NCBI RefSeq assembly: GCF_964199755.1
Contig: NC_133896.1
Location: forward strand, 82,613,815-82,677,814
Source of the DNA: Larus michahellis
Taxonomy: Eukaryota; Chordata; Aves; Charadriiformes; Laridae
Direction: 5' to 3'
Length of the DNA stretch: 64,000 bases
Below, one piece after another: positions 63,801-64,000 of the stretch; the first letter of the stretch is position 1; every line of letters begins with the position of its first letter. The translations under genes were made by a program, and so were the position numbers. The notes beneath the pieces are model-generated. The model saw only the letters and a program-made list of their open reading frames with translations. It was not told the DNA's origin and searched no databases.

Positions 63801-63832
63801 GTGTGGGTCTTTTCCTCCAGAAGCCCTTCTGC
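55324..63832 (-). CDS. A2ML1: Gene C: alpha-2-macroglobulin-like protein 1 type inhibitor, 3' half
   Basis: Minus-strand paralogue cut by the window end. Exons 22-35 in transcript order: 63832-63781, 63400-63317, 62931-62755, 62429-62348, 61750-61594, 60673-60599, 60397-60226, 59775-59561, 59225-59010, 58595-58480, 57819-57729, 57441-57373, 56178-56076, 55364-55324. They sum to 1650 nt, 549 residues and a stop, with all frames and GT-AG sites consistent. The thioester GCGEQ is intact ([16 protein letters not shown]). It ends [23 protein letters not shown], and the PCE terminus and LVKKVE segment resemble human A2ML1 more than genes A and B do. Against B, exon 28 is 9 nt longer and exon 31 is 9 nt shorter. 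The upstream half, including bait and signal peptide, lies beyond 64000, so an intact full-length gene is not shown. Confidence 0.9.
57521..57566. repeat. 17-bp tandem repeat, gene C intron 32
   Basis: Two perfect copies of GTGGGCAAAATGTTCAC (57521-57537 and 57538-57554) followed by a partial third copy (57555-57566, first base changed). A small minisatellite in the intron between exons 32 and 33. Confidence 0.9.
59429..59464. repeat. Poly(T) tracts, gene C intron 29
   Basis: Runs of 8 T and 22 T separated by CCCCTC. On the transcribed (minus) strand this is a poly(A) stretch inside the intron. No retrotransposon body was recognised beside it. Confidence 0.9.
62755..62931 (-). other. Gene C thioester exon 24
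   Basis: A 177-nt exon encoding [20 protein letters not shown] then [14 protein letters not shown], with thioester Cys and Gln intact. It ends at an ordinary GTGAGT donor. It is clearly more divergent from genes A and B than they are from each other, so it serves as the outgroup for the conversion argument. Confidence 0.92.
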
Positions 63833-64000
63833 CTGGTGGGGAAAAGGCTGGTCAGCTCGGAAGGGAGAGCAGTAAAATGTGATAGCAGCTGCACAGCACC
63901 CCACCTTCCTGCAAGCACCTCTTCCATCCTCATGGGCTGTGCAAAGGGCCTCACACAGGCAGCAGGGATATGCTGTCAACAGTGAAGTTTCACTGGGAAT
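63833..64000 (-). other. Window edge: expected position of gene C exon 21, unresolved
   Basis: On the minus strand an AG acceptor-like CCCAG is followed by sequence that in one frame reads Asn-Phe-Thr-Val-Asp-Ser, like the family's exon 21 start. That frame meets stops, and the 3' part reads on only in another frame up to a GTGGGG near 63905. Either this is intron and exon 21 lies outside the window, or the exon is damaged. I do not call an exon. Confidence 0.3.

Overview
The window is vertebrate genomic DNA, almost certainly avian. The genes are split into small exons (18-231 nt) by compact introns. Two degraded CR1 LINE tails and one solo ERV-type LTR are the recognisable repeats. No prokaryotic features were seen. 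Everything coding belongs to one protein family: alpha-2-macroglobulin (A2M) type thioester protease inhibitors, closest in remembered sequence to A2ML1. No other gene, RNA gene or CRISPR array could be supported.

Layout. Gene A (+, about 545-24945) has exons 2-35; its signal-peptide exon lies upstream of the window. Its last coding exon ends at 24032, and a poly(A) signal at 24921 is followed within about 35 bp by a minus-strand solo LTR (24958-25717). About 4 kb of unannotated intergenic DNA follows. Gene B (+, 29812-52640) is complete: CCAAT and TATA boxes, signal peptide, 35 coding exons and 1435 codons before the stop. Gene C (-, 63832 down to 55324) contributes only its 3' half (exons 22-35, 549 residues) and converges on gene B, with about 2.7 kb between the two coding ends. 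Exon lengths and phases are nearly the same in all three genes and match the A2M-family plan, so they are paralogues of one locus.

How they work. These are secreted protease traps. A protease cleaves the bait region; the protein changes shape, exposes the Cys-Gln thioester (GCGEQ, intact in all three) and engulfs or covalently ties the protease. The C-terminal receptor domain is then presented for clearance. Genes A and B are similar elsewhere but have very different baits: long, Thr/Met/Pro-rich and nearly free of basic residues in A; short and Arg/Lys-rich in B. The thioester exon does the opposite: it is about 94% identical between A and B, and a 104-nt identical run crosses the exon boundary into an intron that starts with a GC rather than GT donor. 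This suggests gene conversion of the thioester exon beside rapid divergence of the baits. I did not find a wholly novel system; the interest is in how this inhibitor cluster has diversified.
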